Below the pieces are notes generated by a model, which searched no databases, had not been told where the DNA came from, and saw only the letters and a list, made by a program, of their open reading frames with translations. A program made the position numbers and the translations under genes. From contig CM044967.1 of NCBI GenBank assembly GCA_024516035.1, forward strand, positions 11,111,331-11,175,330: a stretch of 64,000 nt of DNA, given 5' to 3'. Shown here in pieces: positions 47,020-61,000 of the stretch (positions are counted from its first letter, which is position 1; the number at the start of each line of letters is the position of its first letter). This DNA is from Bactericera cockerelli (taxonomy: Eukaryota; Arthropoda; Insecta; Hemiptera; Triozidae).

Positions 47020-47715
47020 TTATACAGGAAGCCATTTTAAATGACATTGTCAAATATCTCAGAAAGTACTAGAGAAAATCTATTCAGGGGTGATTATCAT
47101 AGCCCCAAGGAGGAAATCTACCAATGACCCTTAGAAGTTTCTTAGGTGACCCCGTCATGTTCATTTCAAGGTCAACTTTGGTTGTTTAAATGGATCCCCT
47201 CGAGTTCTCGATTTAAAAAATAAAATCTATACAGAGTGAACCGTTTTAATCGATCCAGTCAAATATCTCCGAAACTTCTGAATATAGAAAAATCTGTACA
47301 GGGAATATTTTCATAGCTCCAAGGATAACACATAATGATGACCTACAGAATTTTCTCAAATGACCCCTTCAAGGTTATTTTAAGGTCAATTTTGGAATTT
47401 TAAATAGAATCCCCTATTTTTAATGATATTTTTGAAATCTTCGTAAAATTCCAAGTCTAAAAAAATACTCGCTTGTAATTTTTGTCCCACCCAGTTTCAC
47501 ACCCATTTAGGAGTGTGAGATATTTTCTATCATAGACTATGAGTGCGGCATTTGAGACACTTCTGTAGGTCACAACATGTGTCCCCCTTGGAGCTATGAA
47601 AATTTCCCTGAACAGATTTCTTCTCTCAGTAGTTTCGGAAATATTTTTTGACTGGATCGATTAAAACCGTTCTCCCTGAGTAATTTTAAAAGTTTATTTG
47701 GTCGGAAACATTTTT
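47020..47715. repeat. Degenerate repeat with direct and inverted copies
   Basis: A unit of about 190 bp (tttcatagctccaagga, aatgacccttagaa..., caaggtcaactttgg) occurs at about 47025-47215 and again in direct order at 47225-47420. A reversed copy is at about 47540-47690 (ggagctatgaaaatttccct, gactggatcgattaaaaccg). The ends resemble worn CAGGGTGA sequences (tacagagtgaac), so this is probably an old relative of the foldback elements. Confidence 0.55.
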
Positions 47716-50700
47716 TTTTTTTGATTTTGAGAAAACCCCCTTATCTATCCATTGCAATTCTGTACTGTGTGACGTGTTAAAATGCTTTGAAATAAACTAG
47801 CACGACATTCACCTTCGGGAAGTATTATATCAAAAAAATGATGGAAAATGATCACGAATTTCTAAAACTTTACCACAAAAAACTGACCCTGAGAGGACAA
47901 AATATTCGCAAATTTTCTTTACATCTTTCATAAAAAATTTATGTTGCTAGCCGAAATTCATAAAAATATTTCCAAAGCCTTTTTAAATCCTCACACAGTC
48001 TTAGAATTGCAGAGCACCGTTAACGGAGTTTTGCTTTTTACTAGGATATTTGAAATCAAATCGAAAAAGAGATTAGCCCAAACTTTGGTGGAGAGATAAA
48101 GTAGAATAAGATTTGAGAGAGAAGGGTTGGAAGACTTCATCAAAATGAACTTATTAATACCGAAGAAGATCAAATTATTTTAGGAATACAATAACGACTT
48201 AAAAATACCTACTATTTAAAAGAAAAAATATATATACATATATTATTATTAAATTTATAAAAAATTCTTGAATATGGAATTTAAAATATATGTAATGTTT
48301 AATTGTTTTGTGCTGAATTTTCTATATTAAAACGAAGGAAAATAAATCTATCATTTGTTTGACCTACTTTTTTCCATGTTCAATTTGAAATTTGTAACTA
48401 TACAATTTATTTAATAATATTTACTACAGTAACATTTTCTCCTAATCAAATCTTGAGTGTTTAGTGAAACATTTTTTTTTATATATATTTTGAGTTATCA
48501 GAAAAAAACATTCTTGATTTATTGTGTAAACAATTTCTATCGGTATTATTTTGGTATTTTTACCATTTCTATATATTATGTTTCACTGAGTTGTGCTGTG
48601 TTAAAAAAGTTGTCTTTTAGTTGTTGTAATTGCAATATATTTATTATTTATGTTTGATTTATTTGTTTTTGATAGTATCAATGGAAAAATTTAATACTCA
48701 TAGCAGGAATAAACATCCTTAATTGAAAAAAATATATATATTTTTGAACTAGGAGATAGCATAAATTGTTTGAAAAGAGTGATTTGTAATAATTATTTAT
48801 GTTATTACAGCTTAAAAAGAAAGAAACTATCTGTTTCATATGCTAAACAATAATGGTCAACAGTATTTAATAAAGCTTGGATTTAACTTTGACTCCATTG
48901 ATAATACATACTACATACAAAAGTGATTTATTTTGGTTCAGGCGATACATACTAACTTATTTCAAGCAGCAAAGAGTTGATATTGGTTTAAAGCTTTAAA
49001 AAATGTTCTTTGTACATACTATCTAGTAATATTTAAATAGCTTGTAGGTATTATTTGATTTCCTTATTTTAATGTATTGATCCCTGCGTTTTATGTGGAG
49101 ACACAGACTTTTTAAAGACATTTAATCGTAAAAATATTTTATGAACAAAGTGTATATATATCTATGTATATTTAAATTTAATCTTATATGAATATCACGA
49201 TTTTTGTTCTGTATTATGAAATATTATTTGAAAGCTCTTGTTGTTTTTTTTTTTTTTAATCTTGCAGATATTAATATTTTTTGTTATCTAATTTATTGTT
49301 ACTTTATTCGATTTTTTTTTTTCGTTTCAATTTCTTGTTTTCGTATAAATACTCTTTTATCATTCGAAATGATTAAATTTCTTAGTTTTTATCAACATTT
49401 CGATAGTTTATAATATATTTTTTTTGTTACTACATTTTGAGTTAAAATATAAAGTGAATAGTTATCTTGGTAGATAAATTTAGTTGCATCTTTCCAAAGA
49501 ATGAAATGTCCATTTTGTTTGACCTAAGACATTGGCTACTATAGCAAAATATATAAAATATATACATACAGACCCCGTAAAACAAATAGCAAACACCTAC
49601 AAATGTTTTTTTTTTTTTAATAACTCAAGAACCACAGTTGAAAACTTTTTTTAATTGAAGAAGACAATCTAAATATGTTGTTTCAAATTCGAGTTTACCA
49701 TACTTACTGATTTTTAAGTTATAACCAAAAGAAAAATGCTGGGGTTTTTATGAACACGTGTGTCTCAATTTATGTGCATTATATGAAGAGATAAATGAAA
49801 ACGAAGTCTACAATTGTATTTTTTATTTTCTTATGCAGTGGTCATCGAAATCTTCACTGTGCAGGCGTCAAAAAATCTTCTGTATGTCATTAGGAATAGT
49901 TGTAAAAATTATGAGGTTTTTGTTAACCAAAAGTAAACAAATGTCCTATTAGAAAACCATTCGAACACGGATCTTTTCTGAAAAACCAATTGATTTGAAG
50001 CTTGAACAAAAATACCATCCAATATGGGCTTGATGATCAACTGAGAATAGGAAATCGATATAAATATTTCATAAATCCATAGAACAATAATATGTAATTC
50101 TGCGTTGTTCTAGTTTGCATCTCAAGGATTGCAGTATTCTAAATGCTGTATCATCAGATCCACATAAGACAGACTCGTCAAACTTTAACATCTAAGAGCC
50201 ACAGACAGTTTTAGACACCAGATTCATTGAAAACAGAATAGCAATGTGTTTTCCACGCCTTTATGTGTAAAGTCACCATATCATATAATCAAATAAATAT
50301 CATTTACTTTTATCATGTTTATTAACAGAAATTTAGGTTACTTTTCATCGAAAAATCATTTTATTCTATTCTGTATTAATTTTGAGCTGTAGACAATTAA
50401 AAAATACAAATAGTGTGTATCGGTGCCCACTGCTAATAAGAAGAAAAAAATCCGTACACTTACTTGTATATCATGATTTACCATACAACCCCTTGTAATT
50501 TTATTTTATCAACAACACACAAACCAGGCATGATTTAAGGAACATCGAAACACAATGTTTTAACTCTTTAAAGGAACACTTTCCATTTATCATTTTTTTT
50601 TTCTTTTCAATTTATAAAAAAGAGGAGATCCCTCCAAAAAACTGTATGTAAATTAAGATGCCTGTCCAAAAATATTGGCCTCTTTCAGTATTGAAATCTT

Positions 50701-53100
50701 ATCTGACCAAGTTCAGTTTACAATGTTACTTTTAAAAACACTGCACTCAGTTTGCATGAAAGTTTTTACTTATCTCTCTGTATAACAGAATAAACTTAAC
50801 ACTTGAAAAAAAAAAGAGTCCCTTATTACCCATGTGTTTTTTTATGGAAATAGAATTACTTTTTAGATTAGAAGATTCCAGGTTAAGTAAATGTGTACTA
50901 AAATAGCCATACACAATAATTGAAACCAATACCTATACAATATAATTAAAGTTGGGGCACTTGAAACCGTCGATCAATATTGATTACATTGCCAAATGAA
51001 ATTCTTGATACGTTTATAGGGACATAATTTATGTTTTAAGTATGTAAACTTATTGAAACCTTACTATTAAAAATTTAAACTCAGCAATATAATATACTTA
51101 ATTATTTTATTACATAGTACAAAATTATTCATGAAAACGCCTTAAATAATATCATTTTTAATATTTGATTACTACTGTTTTGGAGATCACTCATTTTAGT
51201 TTCATCGTTTTGTAATTTTTCAAAGCCTGGTTTTAGTTAAGTTTTTTTTTGCCTTTTTTTTAAAGTCCTGGTTTCTAATAAATTCATTATTTATTCAAAA
51301 GGACACCTGGTAATGTTTTTGGACATAATGCGTGTTTTAAGAGTCGTGTAACTCTTAGACATGTTTATTTTTAGTCTATTGTCAAGTTTTATCCACTGTA
51401 ATTTTAGGGTCCAGAGCCTTAATTCATCCAATAATAATAAATTCTCCATTTTCGAATTTTGGACTAAAAAAAAATATTTATTTTTTCTTCAAATGAATGA
51501 TTTTATTGTTGTATAATTTTCCCAATATTATACATATATTTTTAAATACAATGTAAATTATTGGAAACTATTTTACTTGCTGACTTTCAGCAAACTCTTG
51601 GGTAGATAAGTTTCTATACATATAGGTTTATAAATATTTATAAATACATGTTTATCACAGGTGTTGTCGTTCGAGAGATGCTCTGATCAGTGAATCTATG
51701 GGAGCACTGTTTTCACGTTTACTATATTCAAATAAGCAAATAAGTGAAAAGTTGCAGGTCGCGCATTACTTGATCTCCAAGATATCCTACAAGTTTTATG
51801 TAGATGAGTTTAAAGTGGGACCATCTACAATATGTCACCTACATAATGTACACGTACAACATTTGTTTTTAATCTCTTTTGTGGTTTTCAAGATTCATTA
51901 CAAAGTATAAATAATTGACAGACAGATTATTAATGACAGACCGACTCAATATCTCGTTTATAAGGTTTGGAGATATGATAGGAAGTAAATTTGGTGTCTG
52001 TCCAAATATTTTGTTATATTTTTGTTGCGACTCACTTCTTCAAACTACTTCCCGAAACAATAACTTATCTTGCTTTTAACATTTTTTCATTTTTTTTTTT
52101 AAGTTTAAGAATTCATGCTACAGTAAAAATAACTAGAAAATAATTACCAGAAACGCCGAATCTATTTAGAACAGGAAAAGGAGTTGAATGTAATTGTTTT
52201 CTATTACTTTTAGATTCAAAGTTACTTCGATCAAATTGATTTAACCTATTATTTCAGTTAAAAAAGAGCTGATTCATATTGTACTTCCCTAACTTACTGG
52301 CCTAAAATATAATCTGTAAACACGTAGTTTCTAGATTATTGAATGTCAATGTCTCGAGTTCGTAACTAATTTTTAGCATATATTTTTTAATAGGATTTTG
52401 GTCAGTTGCACTTCCTTCTTTTTCTTCTAAAACTTAGAATAATTGAAAATTAACACTTTCTATCTAGAATTTGAGGAGGCATTACTCGTTCAAATTCGCT
52501 TGCGTTTGTGTGTGTTTTTTCTTTTGTTTGTTTAATTACTCTTACATTTTCATGGATATTGTAGTAAGAATTGATGAAACGTCTCTTCTTTTAGATGTGT
52601 TGATTGTAAACTAAAATTATTATAAGTAGTTAAAATACTGGAGAAAATATTCATTTGAAAAATTTGTATTCCTTTGTGATGTAATTTATTTAATGATCTT
52701 GCGAGTTTCAAGTTTATTTTGACTTTAAATTATTATTGGTTTATTGAAACCTAATGAACATGATTATTATTCACTAAAATTCAATATATACTGGGTGTTC
52801 AACATTTCAGCAAACACTTTTCTGTCGTGAAGCGAACGTTTTCTTCACTTTTTTCTACAGTATAAATTCTTTATAAAATAAAGTATAAACTCATAACGAT
52901 ATAAATTCTTAAAATGAAATTTAGGATGTCTTTCCAGATACCATCGGTGTGAAAAAATTCATCTCTAAGTAGTTTTTAAAGTTATAAAGACAGTTATAGT
53001 GTTCGGTTTTATGTTGAAACCCGCTATATATATTATATTAATAATTGAATTTTGCGTTTTTTTTTTCATTACCTACTCTTTGCATTTTCAGATTTCAATG
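47716..53100. other. Long AT-rich region without a recognised gene
   Basis: Very AT-rich, with many T and A tracts and open frames that look like chance (48457, 49204, 49758). 51663-51975 carries the gatctccaa...gtgggaccatctaca and gacagacaga blocks of repeat F. 52795 onwards (tgggtgttcaac) may be another worn CAGGGTG-type end. It could include unrecognised long 3' UTRs or non-coding RNA, for which there is no evidence. Confidence 0.4.
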
Positions 53101-54906
53101 GGACTCAAAAGGCTCTGTCTGCTTATTCTCAACTTCTTAAAAATACAATACAGAGTTTCTATTTTCTAGTGGCTGGCATATCCTCCCAGTAGGTTATGGG
53201 AATAAAATTATAACTGTTTCTTATGTATTTTTCAACAAGAAATCCGATATTTTGATTTTCATGAAAATCAGACTTAGGTATGATCCATAGAATACTCAAG
53301 ATAAGTACCTAGTGCTTTATTTAGACTGTCAGCTCAAGACAGGTAGTCCCATTATGCCAACAGTTTAACAAAGCACCTCTTTATTTATTTGAGTATTTAA
53401 TGTACCAAGATAATAAAGAATATTTATCTAAAAACATAAACTTGTTGAACAGAAAATATTGCCACAATGGAACTCGAGTTTTTTTTTGGACCTGCGCATA
53501 ACTTCTGAGCTCTTTCGGAGGGCGCGGCATGATTTTGTCTCTGAAATCCCGCTAATCAAATGCTAGTTCTTGAAAAATAAACTACAACATCTCTTCAAAA
53601 TTACTCAGTGACCAACTCTAACTACTTATGTGCGTAGAGGAACTATTTCCCCAACGCTTGCATATGTCAGAGGAGTATCTATCTTTTATGTACCACATCA
53701 TCATCATAGGGTGGCGTCATCGTGAACGATGGTAGCCAGACAGTGCAGGAATGACTCAGCAGTTCTACCACTGTCTTTACAAAGAGGCTAATAATTGACA
53801 AGGGCCCCCAGAACCAAGCCAATGCTGGTCTACTCCTGTTTATAGTCCCCCAGCTAGACTATGTACCACACATAAATCTAATACCATATTCTATGAAAAA
53901 AAAAAAAAAAAATATTAGGCAATAATGACTCCATATAGTAAAAAAGAACTTAGAGGGTAATAAAAATTCGATAAGTACAGAACATAAATACAAAACAAAT
54001 GCTGTATCACTGCAAGTATATTTTTTCTGTATGATTAAATAATATACATATACCATCAATCTAATTTTTGTTTCAATTTTCATATGGTTTGGCTGGCTCT
54101 TTGCCGCGACCGATTCAAATAGAAAACTAATATCCAATTCTTATTTGTCACCTTAAAAGTATTTGGGTTTGATATATCACAACCGGCAACCCCCATTTAG
54201 GATGAAAAATAAAAAAGTTAGTCCATTCGGGACACCCTTAAAAAAAGACACCGAGGAGCAAAAACCTTGGAGGTATTAATTTAAAAAATAAGATAAAAAT
54301 ATATCGGAGTAAACCCTTTGTTCACTATATTATTGTAGATACAACGAAATGAAAAAATCTTGGTTGATCTTCTCGTTTAGTTAGAATCTCCGGAGGCCGT
54401 TTCGAAATTCCAAAACACAGACGGGAGGGGACCAATTTATCGGCTGAAACTTTCGATTTGAGCTCTGGGGATCCTAAAACTGGTTTTAACAATGAAAACT
54501 GGACATCGCAAATTACTTTACATTCTTTTTCAAAAGGCAAAGGAAAGTAAAATCTGCTATCACTTCTCAGATATGATGAGAATCCCACAATGAAAATAAA
54601 TATGTATATTTATTTATACCATAAATAGAATAAATGAACTGAATGAGAGGAAATTAATTTACATGAAATAGAACACAATTCATTTACATGAAAGACGACT
54701 TAATGATTCAGTATCATTACGCACGAAAATTAATAGACTGAACTAATAATAGGTACCTACTTTCAGGAACTTTCTATCCTTGGTTCACTTAAATTATTCG
54801 TGACTCCTGTTAAGTTTTCGTTTGAGATTGTATTATTTGATTTCGTAGTATTCAAAATATATCATTCTCTTCAATGTCTAATATATTTTTAAACTTTTTA
54901 CTTCAT
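53101..54906. other. Intergenic DNA and distal 3' flank of the NRF-6-like gene
   Basis: No gene recognised. 53700-53865 (tcatcatagggtggcgtcat..., gacagtgcaggaatgactca) looks like the end of a dispersed element but has no second copy in this window. 54325-54588 is less AT-rich, with an 87-codon minus-strand frame that has no recognisable domain. Confidence 0.35.
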
Positions 54907-54912
54907 TTTATT
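54907..54912 (-). terminator. Polyadenylation signal of the NRF-6-like gene
   Basis: Minus-strand AATAAA about 140 nt past the stop codon at 55051. It is a consensus hexamer in an AT-rich 3' flank; the cleavage site cannot be seen. Confidence 0.45.
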
Positions 54913-55050
54913 CTCAATATTAATAATAAAAAAATGCGGTCTGTGAATAAACCGAATTTTGTACTTAAAACTAAATCGATATGACGTTGAAATAATTTAA
55001 TCTATGTACAAAAAATATTTACAAAAATCAACAATACAATGCATCAAACA

Positions 55051-58000
55051 TCAATGAGATTTGATCGAGGGTTTCTGTTGAACATTGTTGTTGTTTAAAT
55101 TGCTGACATCCATGTTGTTGTTGTTATTGAGCAAAAGCTTCTGTTCTTTGGTCAAGACAACAGGATTTGGGTTTGTTGATTTTGCCTTGAGAAGAGTGGT
55201 CCGGATGTTTTGGAAAGGCATTTCAAATGCGAGAGTCAAAATGACAGAAGCAAGAACAATTGCAAGGTTTTCTTTCAGATTCACCTGGAAGAAAGATAAA
55301 TGAAAATAATGATGAAATATTCGATAGGTACCAGGAAAAAATTGTATTTATTTATAAAAAAGAAAATTCTATTTGTTAAAAAAAATAATACAATACAATA
55401 TATTTCGGTTTCATAGAAATGAATCAGTCATTCATTAGGTCTTTCGATATTAATAGATATTAATTTCCGTTGGACTCAGTTGTTGAAGAGTTATATATTT
55501 CAGTCCAACTTGAGGGGCGGTATGGCTTATCTTTGATTAATTCCTTTTAATTTTATAATTCGGCCCTTAACCCCTTGAAAAACATCATACCTACCTATAC
55601 ACATCTCACATTTTTTCACCCAACAATTGATCCACCAGGATTTTTTTATTTTATTTTTTAACCGGGAAAGAACAACGACTAATGACGTTGTTCAAGCATT
55701 AAGGGCGGAATTAATAGACGTTTTTGTAATACCTCTGTGGCGCTAAGTCGCAAGTACTGAGGGAAAACCGACACTTACCAACGACTTAAGTTATTGATGT
55801 TGTTTATTAATTCCGCCTTAAAAGTTCAAAATAATCGAGCCTTACCAACAGACCGAAGGAGTACTGCTGGGCACCCCGCATGGAGCCAACATTGTAGAAG
55901 AAGAGAGGAAACTGAGTCAGGTAGAATGTGTAGGATATCCTGGTGAAGATGAGAAAGCCTTTCCACGACGCCATCCTACCGAGGAACCCTGGAAATAAGA
56001 GAAATTTCGTCGGTGTTAAGGTAAAAGTTACTTTTTTTTCTTCGAGAGGCTTAGCAGAAAAAAATCTTTAAAGACGCCCGGGAACCGTGGGGAGTGAGAT
56101 TTGCACCCACCAAAAATTTAACCTTTCCACTAAGTCTGTTTTTTGAACCTACTAAATGTTTTGGACCGATATAAGAATTACTGTCGCTGCTACGGTAAAG
56201 ATACTGTCTGTCGCTGTAGCTCTGTGGAAAGGCGCACTCTGTGAACCATTCTGTTCGAACCAGCCGGGACAGACAGATCTCATTTGGATTTTTACCACAA
56301 TAAGTGTCTGGTTTATGCGATAATGGACTTAACACGTCGTTACAAGCCAATTTTTCAAGTTTTACTAGGGCAGGCGGTAAGTGCGTTGTATCCTGGGACC
56401 AATTTGGTCCCCGTTTTTGCTATTTGGATGTATTTGTACAAGGATCGATCTATTGTTTAATCTAACACCTACTCAAGGCATATAGATGTCCGGTCCCTCG
56501 TTAAAATTTTGATAACACAATTGTGTTTTCGGTCCCAAGAAAACACAAAAACATCACATATGCCGTTCGGTACGAAGTGTTAATATCTTAATGGGCAGTA
56601 TAAATAAGGTGATATTATTATTATTATAAGTCTGTTTTTTTGCAACCCTGATAATAAGACACATTTCGTCGGTGCTAAGGTTAAAGATACTAAGTCTGTT
56701 TTTTTGGAACCCTGAGAATAAAGAGTTATTGTCGCTGCTGCGGTAAAGATACATCAAGCGTGGCGATCCACACAATGCTTGGATTTCCCCCCATTTATTT
56801 GGAGTATGTCAACCATATAATAATAATCTGAAGGTTTGGGTGGTAAAAACTTAGCATAGCCGTCTAAATTATTATTATAAAGCAAACTGGATACAGAGGA
56901 TTTCAAGGACCAGGAAATATTTTTCTAGCTTTATAGACTACTAGCGGGTCTGTCGCCCGATTTGCGGCCGAGCATGACCGTAGTGTATGGAGGCTGGCGG
57001 TGCATCAAACTATAGAAACATACCTACCAAATTTGAACTTTCTCGGATTTATCAATGCGGATAAATAGCGGTGAAAGCAAAAAATCCTTTTTCGCCAATG
57101 GCAGGTGTTGTAGTGGGAATTTCGAAAAATCCCGTTTTACTGCACATCTGGACTATAAGTCAAAGCTACCTACCAAATTTCAGCTTCCTAGGACTTACCA
57201 GTTTGGAGAAACAGTGATGAATCAGTGAGTCAGTCAGTCAGTGAAACTCTCTTTTATAAGTATAGATAGAGGGCTTCATTTTTTTTCGATTGTAGTGATT
57301 GGACTAACCTGCGTTTCCTGTATAGGACAGGAATATGACCCACATGAAGACCAGACACCAGGTGATCGGAGCGAAGGCGGCATAGTTGGCGGCATCCAGT
57401 CTGTCGTATTTGTAATTCATGTCGCCCATCTTGGCCGGGATGAACACGGACTGGTACAGAAAGCCTGAGGCGATGCACCAGCCTAGCGTGATGTGGGACT
57501 GGAATGAGAGGGAGCAACAAGGGTTTTATTTTAATGACAGTAAATGAAATTTGGTCAGTTCAAGAACCTAATTACTAGCTACAATACCTAAACAACTCGT
57601 GGTGAAACAGTCAAAAATGTATTCTTCTTCTTCTTTTACTCTCTTATCCCGCTCAAACAGGGTCGATGTTGTACAACCTCATGGATTTCCAGACCAACGC
57701 CTTGAACACTGAGCTACCGGGACTAAGATAGGATTATATTATTATGTTGTACATGTACCTCTTTAAAGGACACGCTATTATTATTACATACTTACACTTT
57801 TGAGTTTGAAGTCTCTGCCGCAATGCCTCAGGAGGTATGCCAGAGCAATACCCATGGCGTACACCGTCAGTCTATGAGTTGGCAAGATGTAGGAGTAATC
57901 AGCCGTATCGAACATTTTTGACACCCTGTAATAAGTAATAAAAAAGGTATCATATTTGTGTTAATCACTTGCGTGATATCACAACTACTCAAAGCTCCAC

Positions 58001-61000
58001 CAAATCTACGCTGAAACCGGGACTCGAACCACCGACCTCCAGGTTACAAGTCCGGCGCCTTATCGATCAAGCTGCTGAGGTCGGTTGATAAGAATAAAAT
58101 ATGTAATAATGAAAATAGACATTTATTTAAACCGACCTCAGTAGATTGATCGATAAGGCGGCGGAATCGTAACCGGAGGTCGGTGGTTCGAGTTCCAAGT
58201 TCAGCAAAGATTTAGTAAAGTTAGTTTGAGTTATGATATCACATCGTAAATAACACAAAGCGTCTACAGTAGCTGCTGTTTCATGGCTACGAAACAAAAA
58301 AGGCTGTAAAACAATCATAAAAACAAATTATCCAACGAGATAAAACTAGTAGTTCTGTGAACTGAACATTAGTATTATAAACTGGTTGGGGTCCCACAAG
58401 AAGAGCCCCAATTATCACACCGACCTCTATTAGATCTATTGTGACCAACTGAACATACAGACAAACGAAAGCCAAATCGTCCAGTACCCAAGTTAAAACA
58501 GCACCTCACTTAGTGAGGTCGCGTCACTTGCGTTCGGTTAATAATAACAAGGCAATAACCCCGCCCTTTAGTTAGGACATATATATATTTTATTTATTTT
58601 TTTCTCGTTATATTATTACTATTGTCAATTTTATATTTAATTTTTACAATTTTTTGTCTGTATATAATGTTTTACTATACTATGTTTTACGCCAGCCTCC
58701 GTGGCGTAAGCCAGCCTCCGTGGCGTAATGGTTGTGACTACTGCCCGTAGTCCAGAGTTCCCGAGTTCAACTCCCGGCTGGGGCAGACTTTTCGAAGAAA
58801 ATTCTGTTCCATCCAAACACGTGAGGCTGGCATTTCCGGCCCTACCCAGGCTGGGTGAGGTTAATGTGGGTAGCTGGTACGATTCCCAGCGAATGGAGGG
58901 TAAAACCCCCGTCCTAATCCAGGACGTTAAATCAAATAGAATCGTTGGCGTTAGGAAGGGCATCCAGCCATGAAAAACGTGCTCCACCCTACCAACCTCA
59001 ACCATGAGGTTGAACAATGCCGACCCCAAAAGCAACATAAGCTAATATGGGATAAAGGCAAGGGAGATATATATATATAATGTTTTACTAATAAAGAGTT
59101 TCTAAATAAATAAATAAATAAATAAAATACTCACGGATTTCCGAAGTAAATGAAGAGACTCAGCTGCCGCTTGTAGGTGACGACAAACCTCAGGATGGTG
59201 GACACGACAGAGAAGAAGCCCAGAGCCAGGAAACCATTCCTAGGCCACCTCCACACCATGTAGACGAGCAGGGGAGACACGAAGAAGAGTTGGGTGTCGA
59301 TGCCCACGTGATGCGTGTGGGTGAGGCACTGGCAATCAAGACAGGTAGATGTCAGACATTTTAAATTTTAAAAATCATATTATTATAAACTGGTTGGGGT
59401 CCCACAAGAAGAGCCCCAATTATCACACCGACCTCTATTAGATCTATTGTGACCAGTATCATAAAAATCATAAGTATCATAAAATCCCTATCAAAATTAA
59501 GAAATACCTATTTTTGAAATTGTCAGTTTTACGTGCATTATTTCAACAAACCACATACATATACACCATACATTACACACTGGACGCGGAAGGAGCCCAA
59601 ATGGTTCTCGGCATCCAAAGGGTTCACCCATGGAAATATCGCCAGTCATGCTGGTCTGGATCTGTTTTCCTGCCATTTAAGTGATTTATTACATTTTTTA
59701 CTGACTAGTGTCCAATTAACTTGACCTAACTTGATTGGGTTGTAACTTTGTAAATTTATATTCTTATGTCCATTTTATTTTATTTTATGTTAACTGTATT
59801 TTATTGTATTATATTTTAATTTTTATGTTTTTTGTAATAAATGGAGCTTTAACTCCGTCGAATTATTTAAAAAAAAAACTGTCGTGTAGACTCACCATGT
59901 TCTTGAATCCGAAATAGTTGTGTATGAAGAGCATGTTCCTCCACCAGTACTGCTTGCAGATGGTGGCGTGATGAGTGACCACCAGGTTCCACTGAGGACC
60001 ACTGCCGAGGAATGGCAGGATGAATGTGCAGAACAGGATGAGAGCGCCCAGGGTAGGCAGGAGTCTGGGAACAAAAGGAACCGTTTGGTTGGAACCAGTG
60101 ATGGTGTGAAAGAGCTCACTTTTGAGAACGCTGGAATAAACTATATTCCCAAACACTAGAATGGTTGAGGGTCAAAGTCCAGATGTCAATAATCAGAGCT
60201 GTATCAATAAGAATGAGGGGGATGAGAAAGAAAGTGCGGGGTGTTGAATATGAAGATGGAGCGGGAATGTTAATATTTCAAACTTGTTGAAAATTGAAAA
60301 TAAAATAAAAAATAAAATCTTCTTATATAATCAAAAAAAAAAAAAAACAAAAAAAAATCAATTGTCATTTGAAAGGTTAATGTTCATGTCTTCATTCATA
60401 GTAAAATTTAGATTAAAAAAAAAAAGTCTTGAGAGTGAGAGCGTTAGTTGACCATAGGAGATCTGGCAAGGCAAGTTAAACCACGAGTACTACACACCTG
60501 AAGCATCTGGAAACGATCTCCTTCATGACATTGATCTTCTTGTTCTTCTCGAATTGTTTGAGGAAAGCGAAAGCCGTCAGCAAGCCAGACAGCATGATGA
60601 ACGGGTCGGTGTAGAGACTGGCCGCTCGAGCCACGACAGTCCAGGGTTTACCGAGGTTCTGAAGAAACAAGCGAAGAACAAATTTGTAATTTTTGTACAA
60701 AGGAATAGTGAAGTCTCGTAATATACACACGAATATACTCGTAATATAAAAACCGACCTCAGTAGCTTGATCAGTAAGGCGGCAGACTTGTAACCTGGAG
60801 GTCGGTGGTTCAAGTCCCGGTTTCAGCGTAGATTTAGTAACGTGTGTTTGAGTAGTTGTGATGTCACGAAAGTGGTTAACACAAATATGATAACTAATAT
60901 ACACACGATTTCGGGATCCCACTAATTTTGCGTAGCAATGTTTTAGTCAGTGGGATTCGATATCATTATTTTGAAATCGTTGAAGTTTTCATTTGAAATA

